Positions 7,630 to 16,101 of a DNA stretch of 50,066 nt are shown piece after piece. This DNA comes from Streptomyces flaveus. GTDB lineage: Bacteria > Actinomycetota > Actinomycetes > Streptomycetales > Streptomycetaceae. The first letter of the stretch is position 1. Every line of letters starts with the position of its first letter. Location: the NCBI RefSeq assembly GCF_014647675.1, contig NZ_BMPQ01000005.1:38294-88359 (forward strand). The letters are read 5' to 3'. Made by a program: the position numbers and the translations under genes. The notes beneath the pieces were generated by a model, which saw only the letters and a list, made by a program, of their open reading frames with translations, was not told the origin of the DNA and ran no database searches.

Positions 7630-8100
7630 ATGCGCATCCGTATCGACGCCGTCGACCTGCCCGGCCGCACCGCCCGCCCTGCCCCCGCCGACGGCACCGT
7701 CCCCACGTACGCCAACCTCCATGTCGCTGTGCAACGCCGTGACCGCCCGGCCGAACTCCTCGACCCACAGCCCGGCGACGCCGCGTCCGCGACGTGGACC
7801 CTGGAGTGCACCGCGACCGCCTCGCCGACCGGCGTCGACGTGCAAGGCCCGTACGTGCAGGACCGTCTGGGCCGCCGGTTCATCTACCTGTCGTGGGGCA
7901 CGGTCGACGACTCGGGCCGCTTCATCATGTTCCGCCGCGCCAAGCTCATGCTCGACGTCATCCCCGCGGACATACTTGCCGCCGCCGCACATGGCGGCCT
8001 GCTGGTCGGACGCCTCGGCCTGACCGACGCGCAGGGCGGGCCTCTGTGCGCACGAGTCGAGCCCCCGCACATCACCTGGACCGCCGAGCCCGTCGGCTGA
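7630..8100 (+). CDS. DUF5990 family protein
   Basis: A 156-residue soluble protein of unknown function matching DUF5990. Typical segments are RIRIDAVDLPGRT at the N-terminus, YANLHVAVQRRDRPAELLDP, GPYVQDRLGRRFIYLSWGTV and RAKLMLDVIP. I place the start at ATG 7630 to match the family N-terminus; ATG 7618 would add four residues. No good ribosome-binding site is seen because the leader is a heptamer repeat, so it may depend on coupling to the HTH gene 58 bp upstream. Confidence 0.85.
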   Translation: MRIRIDAVDLPGRTARPAPADGTVPTYANLHVAVQRRDRPAELLDPQPGDAASATWTLECTATASPTGVDVQGPYVQDRLGRRFIYLSWGTVDDSGRFIMFRRAKLMLDVIPADILAAAAHGGLLVGRLGLTDAQGGPLCARVEPPHITWTAEPVG

Positions 8101-8132
8101 GTTCCGGGTGTCCTGCCGGGTGTCCTGAAGAG

Positions 8133-8168
8133 GGCGTGCTCCCGCCCCCTGGCGGGCGCGAGCACGCC
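8133..8168 (+). terminator. Hairpin terminator after the DUF5990 gene
   Basis: GGCGTGCT (8133-8140) pairs with AGCACGCC (8161-8168), and inside it CCCGCC pairs with GGCGGG. It starts 32 bp after the DUF5990 stop codon. Confidence 0.7.
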
Positions 8169-8220
8169 GACGACCACAATCGCCCCTGGTCAACGCGGGT
8201 TGATCACCCCTGTAAAGAAG

Positions 8221-8265
8221 TTGCTTGACTTAAGTAACAGGAACATGGTTACCTAACTCAAGCAA
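8221..8265. promoter_or_regulatory. TTGCTTGA/TCAAGCAA operator, site 1
   Basis: TTGCTTGA (8221-8228) and TCAAGCAA (8258-8265) are perfect inverted arms; inside them GTAAC (8234-8238) faces GTTAC (8248-8252). The same sequence elements occur before the DHA2 transporter (10940-10983) and the GtrA gene (15289-15337). It ends 44 bp before the small membrane protein gene. Confidence 0.8.
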
Positions 8266-8309
8266 TCGAACTGCCGCTTCTCCCGAATCCTCCCGAAAAG
8301 GAAACTCCC

Positions 8310-8492
8310 ATGAAGGCTCTGCTCTCCTCCCGCCCCGCCCTGTGGTTCTTGCTCCTCTTCAACCTCGGCGTCGCCGCAGTCGCACCCTTCGCCGTCGACG
8401 GCGCACAGGGCCTCCTGACCAGCGCCGGCATGGGCGTCGTCTCCCTCGGCGCGGGCGTCGGCCTCCTGCGGAGTCGTACGCAGCGAGCTTGA
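8310..8492 (+). CDS. Small two-helix membrane protein
   Basis: A 60-residue protein with two hydrophobic helices (about 10-28 and 32-52) separated by a short polar turn. AAAAGGAAA before the ATG is a fair ribosome-binding site and codon use is typical of the genome. I do not recognise a family. It is the first gene behind operator site 1 and precedes the NTF2-like gene by 162 bp, so both may be expressed together. Confidence 0.7.
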   Translation: MKALLSSRPALWFLLLFNLGVAAVAPFAVDGAQGLLTSAGMGVVSLGAGVGLLRSRTQRA

Positions 8493-8544
8493 ACGCCTCT
8501 CCTTTCACTCCGCTTCTGTACCCCCACGGGGAGTTCACCGCACA

Positions 8545-8583
8545 GGTCACCGCCGGAGCGGAGTTCTGCCCTGCTCCGGTGAC
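8545..8583. other. Imperfect hairpin between two genes
   Basis: GTCACC plus GGAGC on the left face GCTCCGGTGAC on the right, with a 3-nt bulge. It could partly terminate transcription after the small membrane protein gene, or stabilise the message. Confidence 0.4.
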
Positions 8584-8654
8584 GTGCGGCTCTCCGCACA
8601 ACCAGTTGTCCCTCTCTCACACCTCGGGGCTCCTCGCCCCCAGAAAGGAAGACC

Positions 8655-9536
8655 ATGAAGGACCGGGCCAAGGTCGAGGACCTGCTCGTCGCGTCGGATC
8701 TGCAGGTGCAGAGCTCCGAGACCGCGTGGAAGCACGTCAGGGCCGAGTACGTCGACGTCATCGACGACATCCTGGCGACGCTGGCGCCGAGCGGCCCCTA
8801 CGCGTACACCGTCAGCCCCTCGGTCGAGGAGGGCAAGGAACTCCCGACCCAGCGCATCGTCACTACCTTCGACGAGATCGCCGCGTCCTACCGCGGCATG
8901 CACCGGTTCGCCGCCGTGGTGGCGATCCGCCCCGTCGCGGAGATCAACGGCTCCTGGTACACCTTCGTCAGCGGCCTCGGGCGCGGGCGCCTCAAGACGA
9001 CCGGCGAGGAGAGCGAGCGGCCGGTCGTCGTGATCTTCCCGACGATGGGCTCCGAGGGCATCACCGGGGAGCTGTTCTGGGGCAGGACCCAGCAGGGCAG
9101 CATGCCGGGAGACCCGGCCGACGGGGTGCTGGCCGGCCGGTACGCCGTGGCGGGACTGCATGGGACCCTGCTCGACGCGTACCGCAAGGGCGACATCGAC
9201 GCGATCGTCGAGAGGGCTCATCCCGAGATCCAGGGCGGCGTGCGTGACTACGTGTCGCATTCCGGGACCCTGCCCGCGATGCACACCAAGGACGACCTGC
9301 GAGCCAACCTCGAGGCCTTCTACGCCGCGTACTCCGTCCGCTCGATCGAGGTCGTCCACCAGCACTTCGACGACTGGTTCTTCTTCCACGAGCTGCGGTG
9401 GACGGTCGAGGCCCGGCAGGGCGCGAACGCCGAACTCAGCTTCCGCTACCACACCGCCGAGTACGCCGAGGTGTCGGCCGCCGGACTCGTCGTCGCCCAC
9501 ATCGGCCACGGCACGGACCAGATCAAGCTCGGCTGA
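8655..9536 (+). CDS. NTF2/SnoaL-like fold protein
   Basis: A 293-residue soluble protein. The C-terminal half (about 160-290) looks like a SnoaL/NTF2-type cone fold: GTLLDAYRKGDIDAIVERAH, then EAFYAAYSVRSIEVVHQHF and DWFFFHELRWTVEARQ. The N-terminal half is less clear and may be a second, diverged copy of the fold. Members act as small-molecule isomerases, cyclases or ligand binders; no catalytic assignment is possible. AAAGGAAG precedes the ATG. It lies behind operator site 1 and before a zinc dehydrogenase, a context of small-molecule conversion. Confidence 0.75.
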   Translation: MKDRAKVEDLLVASDLQVQSSETAWKHVRAEYVDVIDDILATLAPSGPYAYTVSPSVEEGKELPTQRIVTTFDEIAASYRGMHRFAAVVAIRPVAEINGSWYTFVSGLGRGRLKTTGEESERPVVVIFPTMGSEGITGELFWGRTQQGSMPGDPADGVLAGRYAVAGLHGTLLDAYRKGDIDAIVERAHPEIQGGVRDYVSHSGTLPAMHTKDDLRANLEAFYAAYSVRSIEVVHQHFDDWFFFHELRWTVEARQGANAELSFRYHTAEYAEVSAAGLVVAHIGHGTDQIKLG

Positions 9537-9607
9537 ATCGGCGTTCGGGTCAGCATCCGGACCGTAGTGACGTAGTGACCACCCCTGCGTAACCACCCCC
9601 TGAGACC

Positions 9608-9636
9608 CGGGGGCGCCTTGAGCGGAGGCGCCCCCG
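9608..9636 (+). terminator. Hairpin terminator after the NTF2-like gene
   Basis: CGGGGGCGCCT (9608-9618) and AGGCGCCCCCG (9626-9636) form a perfect 11-bp stem with a 7-nt loop, 72 bp past the stop codon. It separates the NTF2-like gene from the dehydrogenase gene. Confidence 0.75.
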
Positions 9637-9782
9637 CCGCGCCGAATCCCGTGGGGACGGGGAACGGCGCTCCCTTCGGGCCCGGCGGCCCGAACAACTA
9701 CCCCTGCACGCCAGGGCGTTCCCGCCGCCGGGCCCGATGTCGGAACTTCAGAGCTTCAGAACTTCGGAAAGAGAGTCTCCTC

Positions 9783-10826
9783 ATGGCCACGATGAAGTCC
9801 GTCCAGACCGGTGGCGTCGGCAAGATCGACGTGGTGAACGTCGAGCGTCCCGTGCCGGGACCGAAGGACGTTCTGGTGAAGGTCCGCGCCTGCGGCATCT
9901 GCGGCACCGACATCACCTTCCTGCACATGGGCGGCATGCCGGCCCGCGCACATGCGGGCGGCGAGCTGATCCCCGTGGCCCTGGGACACGAGCCGGCCGG
10001 CGAGATCGTCGAAGTGGGCGCCGAGGTCGCCGACTTGACGGTGGGCGACCGCGTGGTCGTCAACCCGCAGGACGCCCCGACCGGGATCATCGGCTGCGGC
10101 GGGAAGTTCGGCGGCATGAGCGAGTACCTGCTCATCGAGAACGCCGTCCTGGGCAAGAGCGTCGCGGTGTTCCCCGACATCGTGCCCTTCGACGTCGCCG
10201 CGCTGAACGAGCCGATGGCGGTCGCCCGGCACTGCGTCAACCGTTCCGAGGCGGGGCCGGCCGACAAGGTCGTGGTGTTCGGTGCCGGGCCCATCGGCCT
10301 GGGCGCCACCATCTGGCTGAAGCTGCGCGGCGTCGAGCACGTCGTTGTCGCCGACGTGATCCCGTCGCGTCTGGAGAAGGCGCTGGCGGTCGGCGCCGAC
10401 GCGGTCATCGACTCGGCGAAGGAGAACGTGACGGAGCGTCTGACCGAACTGCACGGTCAGGCCGCCAACGCGCTCGGGCAGCCCCGCGCCGGTACCGACA
10501 TCTACATCGACGCCGCCGGTGCGCCCGCTGTGTTCCAGGCCGCCGTCGACTCCGCGAAGTGGAAGGCCAAGCTGGTCATGGTCGCCGTACAGAAGAAGGG
10601 GTCGGACATCGACCTCGGCGGCATGCTCCGCAGCGAACTGACCCTCGTCGCCTCGCAGGGCTACCCCACGGAGATCTTCGAGGTGACCCCGGAGATCGTG
10701 GAGCACCACGAGCGCTTCGCCAAGCTGATCAGCCACCGCGTCCCGTTCGCCGAGGCGGGCCACGCCTTCGAGCTCACGCTGACGCCGGGCGCCGCGGAGA
10801 AGGTCGTCGTCACCTTCGACGAGTAG
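9783..10826 (+). CDS. Zinc-dependent alcohol/polyol dehydrogenase
   Basis: A 347-residue medium-chain dehydrogenase. The catalytic zinc side is visible as Cys37 in CGICGTD and His69-Glu70 in LGHEPAGEIVEVG. The Rossmann fold is VVVFGAGPIGLGA, and the Asp in VVVADVIPSR suggests NAD+ preference. The four-Cys structural zinc loop is absent; the matching region reads TGIIGCGGKFGGMSEYLL. The overall form resembles threonine, sorbitol or diol dehydrogenases, and the substrate is unknown. The start at 9783 has GAAAGAGAG upstream; the longer frame begins inside the preceding terminator. It may share a physiological role with the NTF2-like protein and the following exporter. Confidence 0.88.
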   Translation: MATMKSVQTGGVGKIDVVNVERPVPGPKDVLVKVRACGICGTDITFLHMGGMPARAHAGGELIPVALGHEPAGEIVEVGAEVADLTVGDRVVVNPQDAPTGIIGCGGKFGGMSEYLLIENAVLGKSVAVFPDIVPFDVAALNEPMAVARHCVNRSEAGPADKVVVFGAGPIGLGATIWLKLRGVEHVVVADVIPSRLEKALAVGADAVIDSAKENVTERLTELHGQAANALGQPRAGTDIYIDAAGAPAVFQAAVDSAKWKAKLVMVAVQKKGSDIDLGGMLRSELTLVASQGYPTEIFEVTPEIVEHHERFAKLISHRVPFAEAGHAFELTLTPGAAEKVVVTFDE

Positions 10827-10939
10827 CCGCGGAGGGCGGGGAGTTCTGGGTTCGTGTCGTCGGCTGCGGGGCCCGGCGACGCGAACCCTGGTCGGGCGGG
10901 TCACCGACTTCGGCCGACGTACTTGTTCAACCGTATTAC

Positions 10940-10983
10940 TTGCTTAACTCAACCAATGGTATTGTGCTTGAGTAAGTCAAGCA
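10940..10983. promoter_or_regulatory. TTGCTTGA/TCAAGCAA operator, site 2
   Basis: TAACTCAACCAA (10945-10956) is followed at 10965-10983 by TGCTTGAGTAAGTCAAGCA, a palindrome with 7-bp arms. The same two blocks in the same order and almost the same spacing (20 versus 21 bp start to start) occur before the GtrA gene. It ends 32 bp before the transporter start, so bound protein would block transcription. Confidence 0.85.
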
Positions 10984-11015
10984 ACCCACTTGCTCTCTTC
11001 GACGGAGGCCGTCTC

Positions 11016-12533
11016 ATGTCCGACACCCCTGCCCGATCCTCCGACGCCGGGCATTCCTCCCCCACTGCCCGAAAGGCGTGGGAGGTACCCCCATCGCCGA
11101 GGTCGAACGCCGTGGTGGCGGTTCTGGCCTTCGCCGGCATCGTCGTCGCGCTGATGCAGACCCTCGTCATCCCGATCGTCCCCGAGCTGCCCCGGCTCCT
11201 GGACGCCTCGGCGTCGAACACCGCCTGGGCGGTCACCGCCACCCTGCTGGCCGCCGCCGTCGCCACCCCCGTGGTCGGCCGGCTCGGTGACATGTACGGC
11301 AAGCGCCGCATGCTGCTGGTCAGCATCGTCCTGCTGATCGCCGGCTCGGTCGTGGCCGCGCTGAGCGACTCCGTGATCCCGATGATCGCCGGACGCGCCC
11401 TGCAGGGCCTGGCGGCCGGTGTCATCCCGCTCGGCATCAGCATCATGCGCGACGTACTGCCCGCCGAGCGGCTCGCCGGCTCGACCGCGCTGATGAGCGC
11501 CTCGCTGGGAGTGGGCGGTGCCCTCGGCCTGCCCTCCGCCGCCTTCATCGCCGACAACTTCGACTGGCACATCCTGTTCTGGACCTCGGCCGCCCTCGGC
11601 GCCGTCGCCCTCGCGCTCGTCCTGGTCCTCGTACCCGAGTCGAAGGTCCGTACCGGTGGACGCTTCGACTTCATCGGCTCCTTCGGCATGGCGACCGGCC
11701 TGGTCTCCCTGCTGCTGGCCATCTCCAAGGGCGGCGACTGGGGCTGGACCAGCGCCACCACCCTGGGTCTGCTCGCCTTCGCGGTCGTCGTCCTGCTGGT
11801 GTGGGGCTGGTACGAGCTGCGCACCGCGCAGCCGCTGGTGGACCTGCGCACCACCGCCCGCCGTCAGGTGCTGTTCACGAACCTCGCCTCGGTGGCGTTC
11901 GGCTTCTCGATGTTCGCGATGTCCCTGGTCCTGCCGCAGGTGCTCCAGCTGCCCGAGGCCACCGGCTACGGCCTCGGCAAGTCGATGCTCATGGTCGGCC
12001 TGGTCCTGGCACCGCAGGGCCTGGTGATGATGGCCATGTCCGCCGTTTCGGCGAGCATCACCAAGGCCAAGGGCCCGAAGACGACCCTGATGCTCGGCGC
12101 CGTCATCGTCGCCGCCGGCTACAGCCTGAGCCTCGTGATGATGTCCGAGATCTGGCACATCATCCTGATCGCCTGCGTCATCGGCGCCGGTGTCGGCTTC
12201 GCCTACGGCGCCATGCCCGCCCTCATCATGGGCGCCGTCCCGCCCTCCGAGACCGCCGCCGCCAACAGCCTCAACACCCTGATGCGCTCCATCGGAACCT
12301 CGGTCGCCAGCGCCATCGCCGGCGTCATCCTCGCCCAGATGACCACCGACTTCGGCGGCTTCCCCCTCCCCTCCGAGAACGGCTTCAAGGTGGTCATGGC
12401 CATCGGCGCGGGCGCGGCCGTACTCGCCTTCTTCGTCGCCTCCTTCATCCCGCGCCAGGGCACCACCGCCCAGGAGGCACCGGCCACCGAGGGCCCGGCG
12501 AACACCGCGGAGGTCGCCGAGGTGAAGGTCTGA
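11016..12533 (+). CDS. MFS exporter, DHA2 family
   Basis: A 505-residue multidrug-type MFS transporter. Helix 1 carries VVALMQTLVIPIVPELPRLL, motif A reads GRLGDMYGKRRMLL, and the antiporter signature appears as IAGRALQGLAAGVIPLG. About 14 hydrophobic segments can be counted. The start at ATG 11016 has GGAGG 7 nt upstream; the longer frame would run through the operator. It is not closely similar to the exporter at the left end of the window. The operator right before it predicts tight repression and induction by the compound it exports. Confidence 0.9.
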   Translation: MSDTPARSSDAGHSSPTARKAWEVPPSPRSNAVVAVLAFAGIVVALMQTLVIPIVPELPRLLDASASNTAWAVTATLLAAAVATPVVGRLGDMYGKRRMLLVSIVLLIAGSVVAALSDSVIPMIAGRALQGLAAGVIPLGISIMRDVLPAERLAGSTALMSASLGVGGALGLPSAAFIADNFDWHILFWTSAALGAVALALVLVLVPESKVRTGGRFDFIGSFGMATGLVSLLLAISKGGDWGWTSATTLGLLAFAVVVLLVWGWYELRTAQPLVDLRTTARRQVLFTNLASVAFGFSMFAMSLVLPQVLQLPEATGYGLGKSMLMVGLVLAPQGLVMMAMSAVSASITKAKGPKTTLMLGAVIVAAGYSLSLVMMSEIWHIILIACVIGAGVGFAYGAMPALIMGAVPPSETAAANSLNTLMRSIGTSVASAIAGVILAQMTTDFGGFPLPSENGFKVVMAIGAGAAVLAFFVASFIPRQGTTAQEAPATEGPANTAEVAEVKV

Positions 12534-12553
12534 GCCACCGCGGACACCGACTC

Positions 12554-12592
12554 CAGGCGGTCGCCCCTCGCATTCGCGGGGGCGACCGCCTG
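12554..12592. terminator. Bidirectional hairpin terminator
   Basis: A 14-bp perfect stem (12554-12567 with 12579-12592) stands between the converging transporter (+) and LtrA (-) genes and can serve both. Confidence 0.8.
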
Positions 12593-12625
12593 GCTGTTCC
12601 CCACGTTCCGCACCGTTCCTGGGGA

Positions 12626-13828
12626 TCAGTTGTGCGCCGCCCGAGAGCTGGGCGGCTCGTGCGGTTCGCGGCGCTGGGAAACCGTCACGGACACCGCGGC
12701 CAGTGCGGCGACCGCCACGCCGGTGGCAGGCACCGGGACATCGGTGAAGGTGAGGGCGAGGACCACTACCGCGGTGCCCGGGATCAACAGCGCGTGCGCG
12801 GCCAGGGCGTGGTGCGGGCGGATGTGCAGCAGGTAGAGGACGAGCAGGAAGACCGCCACCGGCACCGTGACCGCCGCACCGGCGGCGGCGTCCGAGATCT
12901 CCGAGTGGTGCGTGACATGGTCGACGTTCACCGCCAGGCCCGCGCCGACCGCGGCCGCCGAGCCGAAGACCAGGTAGTGACCGTAGCCCCAGGGGAACGC
13001 GGCCCGGTCGGAGGTCAGGAAGAGGGCGGCGGGCTTGGCGAAGTACAGCCACCACATCGACAGGACGATGAGCAGGCCGCCCGCCGCCACGGCGTAGAGG
13101 CCGACGGTCGCCTCCCGCGCGTCCAGGGCCTGCTGCACGGCCGTGGTCGCCGCCAGTACCGACTCGCCCAGGACGATCAGCGTGAACAGCCCGAACCGCT
13201 CGGCGATGTGATGCGGATGCCAGGGCGTCCGCCCCGCGGCCTCGGCCCAGACCGGGACGGCGAGGTCGAAGAGTGCCAGAACGGCGAAGAGCGGCATGCG
13301 CGAGTCGTCCGGCAGGAAGAGCCAGCCGATCCAGGCGCACTGGACTACGACGAGACCGGCGGCGTAGCGCACAGCGGTCGCCCGGGCTTCCGGGTGGGCC
13401 CGGGCCGCCCGCAGCCACAGCGCGACCAGACCCAGGCGCATGACCGTGTACCCGACGACCGGAATGGTGAAGTCATGGTCCGCGAAGGCCCGCGGCACGC
13501 CGGAAGCAAGGACGAGAACCCCGGCGATCTGAACGAAGACCGCCAGCCGGTACGGCACATCATCGATGTCGTATGCCGATGCGAACCAGGTGTACCCCAT
13601 CCAGGCCCACCAGATGGCGAAGAAGACGGCGAAATAGCTGGGGACCCCCGTCGAGGCGTGGTCCTCACTCACCGCGTGGTGGAGCTGCGCGGCGACCTGC
13701 GCGACGGCGACGACGAAGCACAGGTCGAACAGCAGCTCAAGCGGGGTGGCCGCGCGGTGCGGCTCGGCGGGGTCGCGCGCCCTCATCGTGCGGAACCACG
13801 GTCTGAGAAACGGGGCTTGTTCGCTCAC
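12626..13828 (-). CDS. Low-temperature-requirement A (LtrA) family membrane protein
   Basis: A 400-residue polytopic membrane protein of the LtrA family, named after a Listeria gene needed for growth in the cold; the biochemical role is unknown. Typical segments are TPLELLFDLCFVVAVAQ near residue 30, FAIWWAWMGYTWFAS, and HHIAERFGLFTLIVLGES near residue 205. Around ten hydrophobic helices follow. The GTG start at 13828 has a GAGG element close upstream. It converges on the DHA2 transporter and shares its terminator. Confidence 0.88.
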   Translation of the reverse strand: MSEQAPFLRPWFRTMRARDPAEPHRAATPLELLFDLCFVVAVAQVAAQLHHAVSEDHASTGVPSYFAVFFAIWWAWMGYTWFASAYDIDDVPYRLAVFVQIAGVLVLASGVPRAFADHDFTIPVVGYTVMRLGLVALWLRAARAHPEARATAVRYAAGLVVVQCAWIGWLFLPDDSRMPLFAVLALFDLAVPVWAEAAGRTPWHPHHIAERFGLFTLIVLGESVLAATTAVQQALDAREATVGLYAVAAGGLLIVLSMWWLYFAKPAALFLTSDRAAFPWGYGHYLVFGSAAAVGAGLAVNVDHVTHHSEISDAAAGAAVTVPVAVFLLVLYLLHIRPHHALAAHALLIPGTAVVVLALTFTDVPVPATGVAVAALAAVSVTVSQRREPHEPPSSRAAHN

Positions 13829-13862
13829 GCCTCATTCTGCGATACGTGGGGGGCCGCCGCCC

Positions 13863-13920
13863 TGCGGTTTCCGGCCTGCGCGGCAGGGTTGTCGGCCGCC
13901 GCCCTCACCCGGAAACCGCA
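13863..13920. repeat. 12-bp perfect inverted repeat
   Basis: TGCGGTTTCCGG (13863-13874) and CCGGAAACCGCA (13909-13920) are perfect inverted copies 34 bp apart. They lie between the LtrA start and the 3' end of the reductase gene, both on the minus strand, so the structure could terminate the reductase message or bind a regulator of ltrA. Confidence 0.7.
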
Positions 13921-13997
13921 CGGGGGACACGGCCACTCACGTGCAGGCGCGTTGACCAGGGGGAACGCCCCGAGGCGGCTGATGCCGTGACCGGCGT

Positions 13998-15056
13998 TCA
14001 GTTCGTCCCTCGTTGCCGCCGCCACGCCTCGTAATGGTCCAGGACGGTCTGCCCGATCGGGCGGTAGGTGACGCCCAGTTCGTGCACGCTCCTGCTGTTG
14101 TCCACCCGGAACCGGATGCCGAGGTGTTTGCGGATGTAATCCTGGGTCAGGCCGAAGGCCGGGCCCAGGATGCGTACCGGCCAGTGCGGGAGCGCGGTGC
14201 GAGGGAGGCGGAGATCGCGGGGATGTTGGGTCCGGATGATGCGTGACATCTCGTGGAAGGACGTCATCGTCTCCGCCGCGACGATGTAACGGCCTTTCGC
14301 ATCAGGGTTTTCCGCCGCCGCGATGTGCGCGTCGGCCACCTCTCGCACATCCGCTGTCGTGAAGCTGAAGTCCGGCGCCCCGTAGAAGAAATAGCCCTTG
14401 AACAACTCCTCCACCAGGAACAGGCTGCCGGATTCGGATGCGGGGGTGAGCGAAGGTCCCAATATCAGGCCGGGGTTGACGGACACCATGCGCCAACGGT
14501 CCTGGGCCGCCTCCGCCACCCATGCCGCGCGTTCCGCGAGCGTCTTCGCGTAGTGGTAGGGATTGTTCTCCACCGTGCTGGTGGTGTTGAAGTACTTCTC
14601 CGAGAGCACCTGGTCGTCCATGCGGCGGACGTCGATGTAGTCGCCGAAGATCGCGCCGACGGTGGACGTGAAGACCAGTCTTTGGACCGTCGACGTCCTC
14701 TCGATGCTTGCCACTACGTTGCGGGTGCCGAGCAGGGCCGGATCGACCATGTCCCTGCGGCCGTCTTTGATCTTCTCCGGCATGAAGAACGGCGACGCGG
14801 CGTGGAACACCACGGTGCAGCCACTCATCGCCTCGTCGAAGGAGCCTTCCCTGAGCAAGTCCGCCTCGAACAGGGACAGTCGGCCGGGATACGCCTCCTG
14901 CATTGCCCGAAGTGGCCGCACCTTCGCCGTATTCGCCGTGCTGCGCACGGTGGTGTGGACCCGGTAGCCCCGCTCCAACAGCTGCCTGACCAGATGGCTG
15001 CCGACGAAACCACTGCCGCCGGTCACCACAACGGTTGTCTCCGCGCTTCCGTCCAC
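13998..15056 (-). CDS. NAD(P)-dependent epimerase/dehydratase, dihydroflavonol-reductase type
   Basis: A 352-residue extended short-chain dehydrogenase. The cofactor motif is VVVTGGSGFVGSHLVRQLLE at the N-terminus, with Arg in TTVRST favouring NADP. The catalytic region shows Ser/Thr in FTSTVGAI and YxxxK in YHYAKTLAE. Segments VVFHAASPF and MVSVNPGLILGP are typical of aldehyde, ketone and dihydroflavonol-4-reductase-like enzymes. The substrate is unknown. I start at GTG 15056 because GGAG lies 7 nt upstream and the cofactor motif follows at once. It is divergent from the GtrA gene, with operator site 3 between them but nearer gtrA. Confidence 0.85.
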   Translation of the reverse strand: MDGSAETTVVVTGGSGFVGSHLVRQLLERGYRVHTTVRSTANTAKVRPLRAMQEAYPGRLSLFEADLLREGSFDEAMSGCTVVFHAASPFFMPEKIKDGRRDMVDPALLGTRNVVASIERTSTVQRLVFTSTVGAIFGDYIDVRRMDDQVLSEKYFNTTSTVENNPYHYAKTLAERAAWVAEAAQDRWRMVSVNPGLILGPSLTPASESGSLFLVEELFKGYFFYGAPDFSFTTADVREVADAHIAAAENPDAKGRYIVAAETMTSFHEMSRIIRTQHPRDLRLPRTALPHWPVRILGPAFGLTQDYIRKHLGIRFRVDNSRSVHELGVTYRPIGQTVLDHYEAWRRQRGTN

Positions 15057-15288
15057 GCTCTCGCTCCTCGGTCCCGCACTCCTCGGTCCCGGCCAGTGTG
15101 CCCTGTCCAACCTTGCGTGTCGGCTGGGCAGTTGGCCTTGACGGACGGATGAAGCCCTCCCCTCCGCTTCCTCGCCCACCTCCGCTACGGCCGGCGTTAT
15201 GCCCAACTCGTGGCCGTGAGCTCGTGGTCGTGTCGACACCGGGAGGACCTTGCCGACGGTGGCATCCCGTCGAAAGAGGGGCCAGTCA
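15057..15288. other. Spacer between the reductase and the GtrA operator
   Basis: No gene is seen. It must hold the reductase promoter, though no convincing -35/-10 pair stands out by eye. Confidence 0.5.
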
Positions 15289-15337
15289 TTGCTTGCGTAA
15301 CTCAACCAAATAAGCTTATGCTTGAGTAAGTCAAGCA
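15289..15337. promoter_or_regulatory. TTGCTTGA/TCAAGCAA operator, site 3
   Basis: TAACTCAACCAA (15298-15309) is followed by TGCTTGAGTAAGTCAAGCA (15319-15337), identical to the two blocks before the DHA2 transporter 4.3 kb away. It ends 64 bp before the GtrA start codon. Confidence 0.85.
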
Positions 15338-15401
15338 AACTTCACGGTCGAGCAAGTCGGCCTCCGAGGCGCGCGCCCACCTCTACCCCGGAGGGACCCT
15401 G

Positions 15402-15914
15402 ATGAAGTCGCCGCTCCCGTTGAAGCCCGAGTCGGTAGCCTCGGCGGCCCCCGCCGCTTCCGGTCCACTCGCGTCTTTCGCGCGGTTCGTAGTGTTCGGC
15501 GGCGGCATCGGTGTCCTCTCCAGCGCGACCGTGCCGCTGCTGGCCGCGGTGATGCCCTGGGCGGCAGCCAACGCGGTGATCACCATCGCCTCCACCCTCC
15601 TGTGCACCGAGCTCCACGCGCGCTTCACCTTCAGGACCGGGCGACGAGCCGAATGGCGCCAGCACTGGCAGTCCGCCGGCTCGGCCACCGCCGCCTATGT
15701 GGTGACCTGCACCGCGATGTTCATCCTCCACACGGTGCAGCCGTCACCCGGGATGCTGACCGAACAGGTCGTCTACCTCGGCGCCTCCGGCCTCGCCGGC
15801 ATCGGCCGCTTCATGGTTCTGCGCCTGTTCGTCTTCGCTACCGGCCGCAACCGCACCCGGGTGCCGATGCGGGCGACGAACTCGGCACGCTTGCCTGCTC
15901 TCCTTGCGGCGTAG
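15402..15914 (+). CDS. GtrA-like membrane protein
   Basis: A 170-residue protein with four transmembrane helices typical of GtrA, a family linked to transfer of lipid-linked sugars across the membrane. The visible start is FVVFGGGIGVLSSATVPLLA, the middle ELHARFTFRTGRRAEWRQHW is characteristic, and helix 4 reads LAGIGRFMVLRLFVFA. GGAGGG stands 6 nt before the ATG. Its promoter carries operator site 3, so it belongs to the same candidate regulon as the transporter. A truncated paralogue occurs at 48640-48847. Confidence 0.88.
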   Translation: MKSPLPLKPESVASAAPAASGPLASFARFVVFGGGIGVLSSATVPLLAAVMPWAAANAVITIASTLLCTELHARFTFRTGRRAEWRQHWQSAGSATAAYVVTCTAMFILHTVQPSPGMLTEQVVYLGASGLAGIGRFMVLRLFVFATGRNRTRVPMRATNSARLPALLAA

Positions 15915-16024
15915 CGGAAGACCGAGCTGCCCGGCTCTGCCGTGGTGACGGCGGATGCCGCCCCAGCCGACACGGTCGAGACGGTCGAGCGGGAAGTGGC
16001 CCGCGTCTGACCGAGTGCGCACAG

Positions 16025-16060
16025 GCGAGAGGCTCCCGAATCGCTCCGGGGGCCTCTCGC
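16025..16060 (+). terminator. Hairpin terminator after gtrA
   Basis: GCGAGAGGC (16025-16033) pairs with GCCTCTCGC (16052-16060), extended by CCCG/CGGG inside. It lies 110 bp past the GtrA stop codon. Confidence 0.7.
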
Positions 16061-16101
16061 GTTGTCCGTACGGCTACGGAGTACAACTCGGCATCCCGCA
16101 G

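Noticed and set aside
10977..13418. An 813-residue minus-strand open frame opposite the DHA2 transporter
   Set aside because: It is a shadow: low-complexity Gly/Asp/Arg-rich translation without domains, antisense to a transporter with clear motifs and spanning two real genes.
8310..15914. A biosynthetic gene cluster
   Set aside because: Reductase, dehydrogenase and exporter are present but no synthase, peptide synthetase, terpene cyclase or precursor peptide is seen, so only a conversion/export role is proposed.
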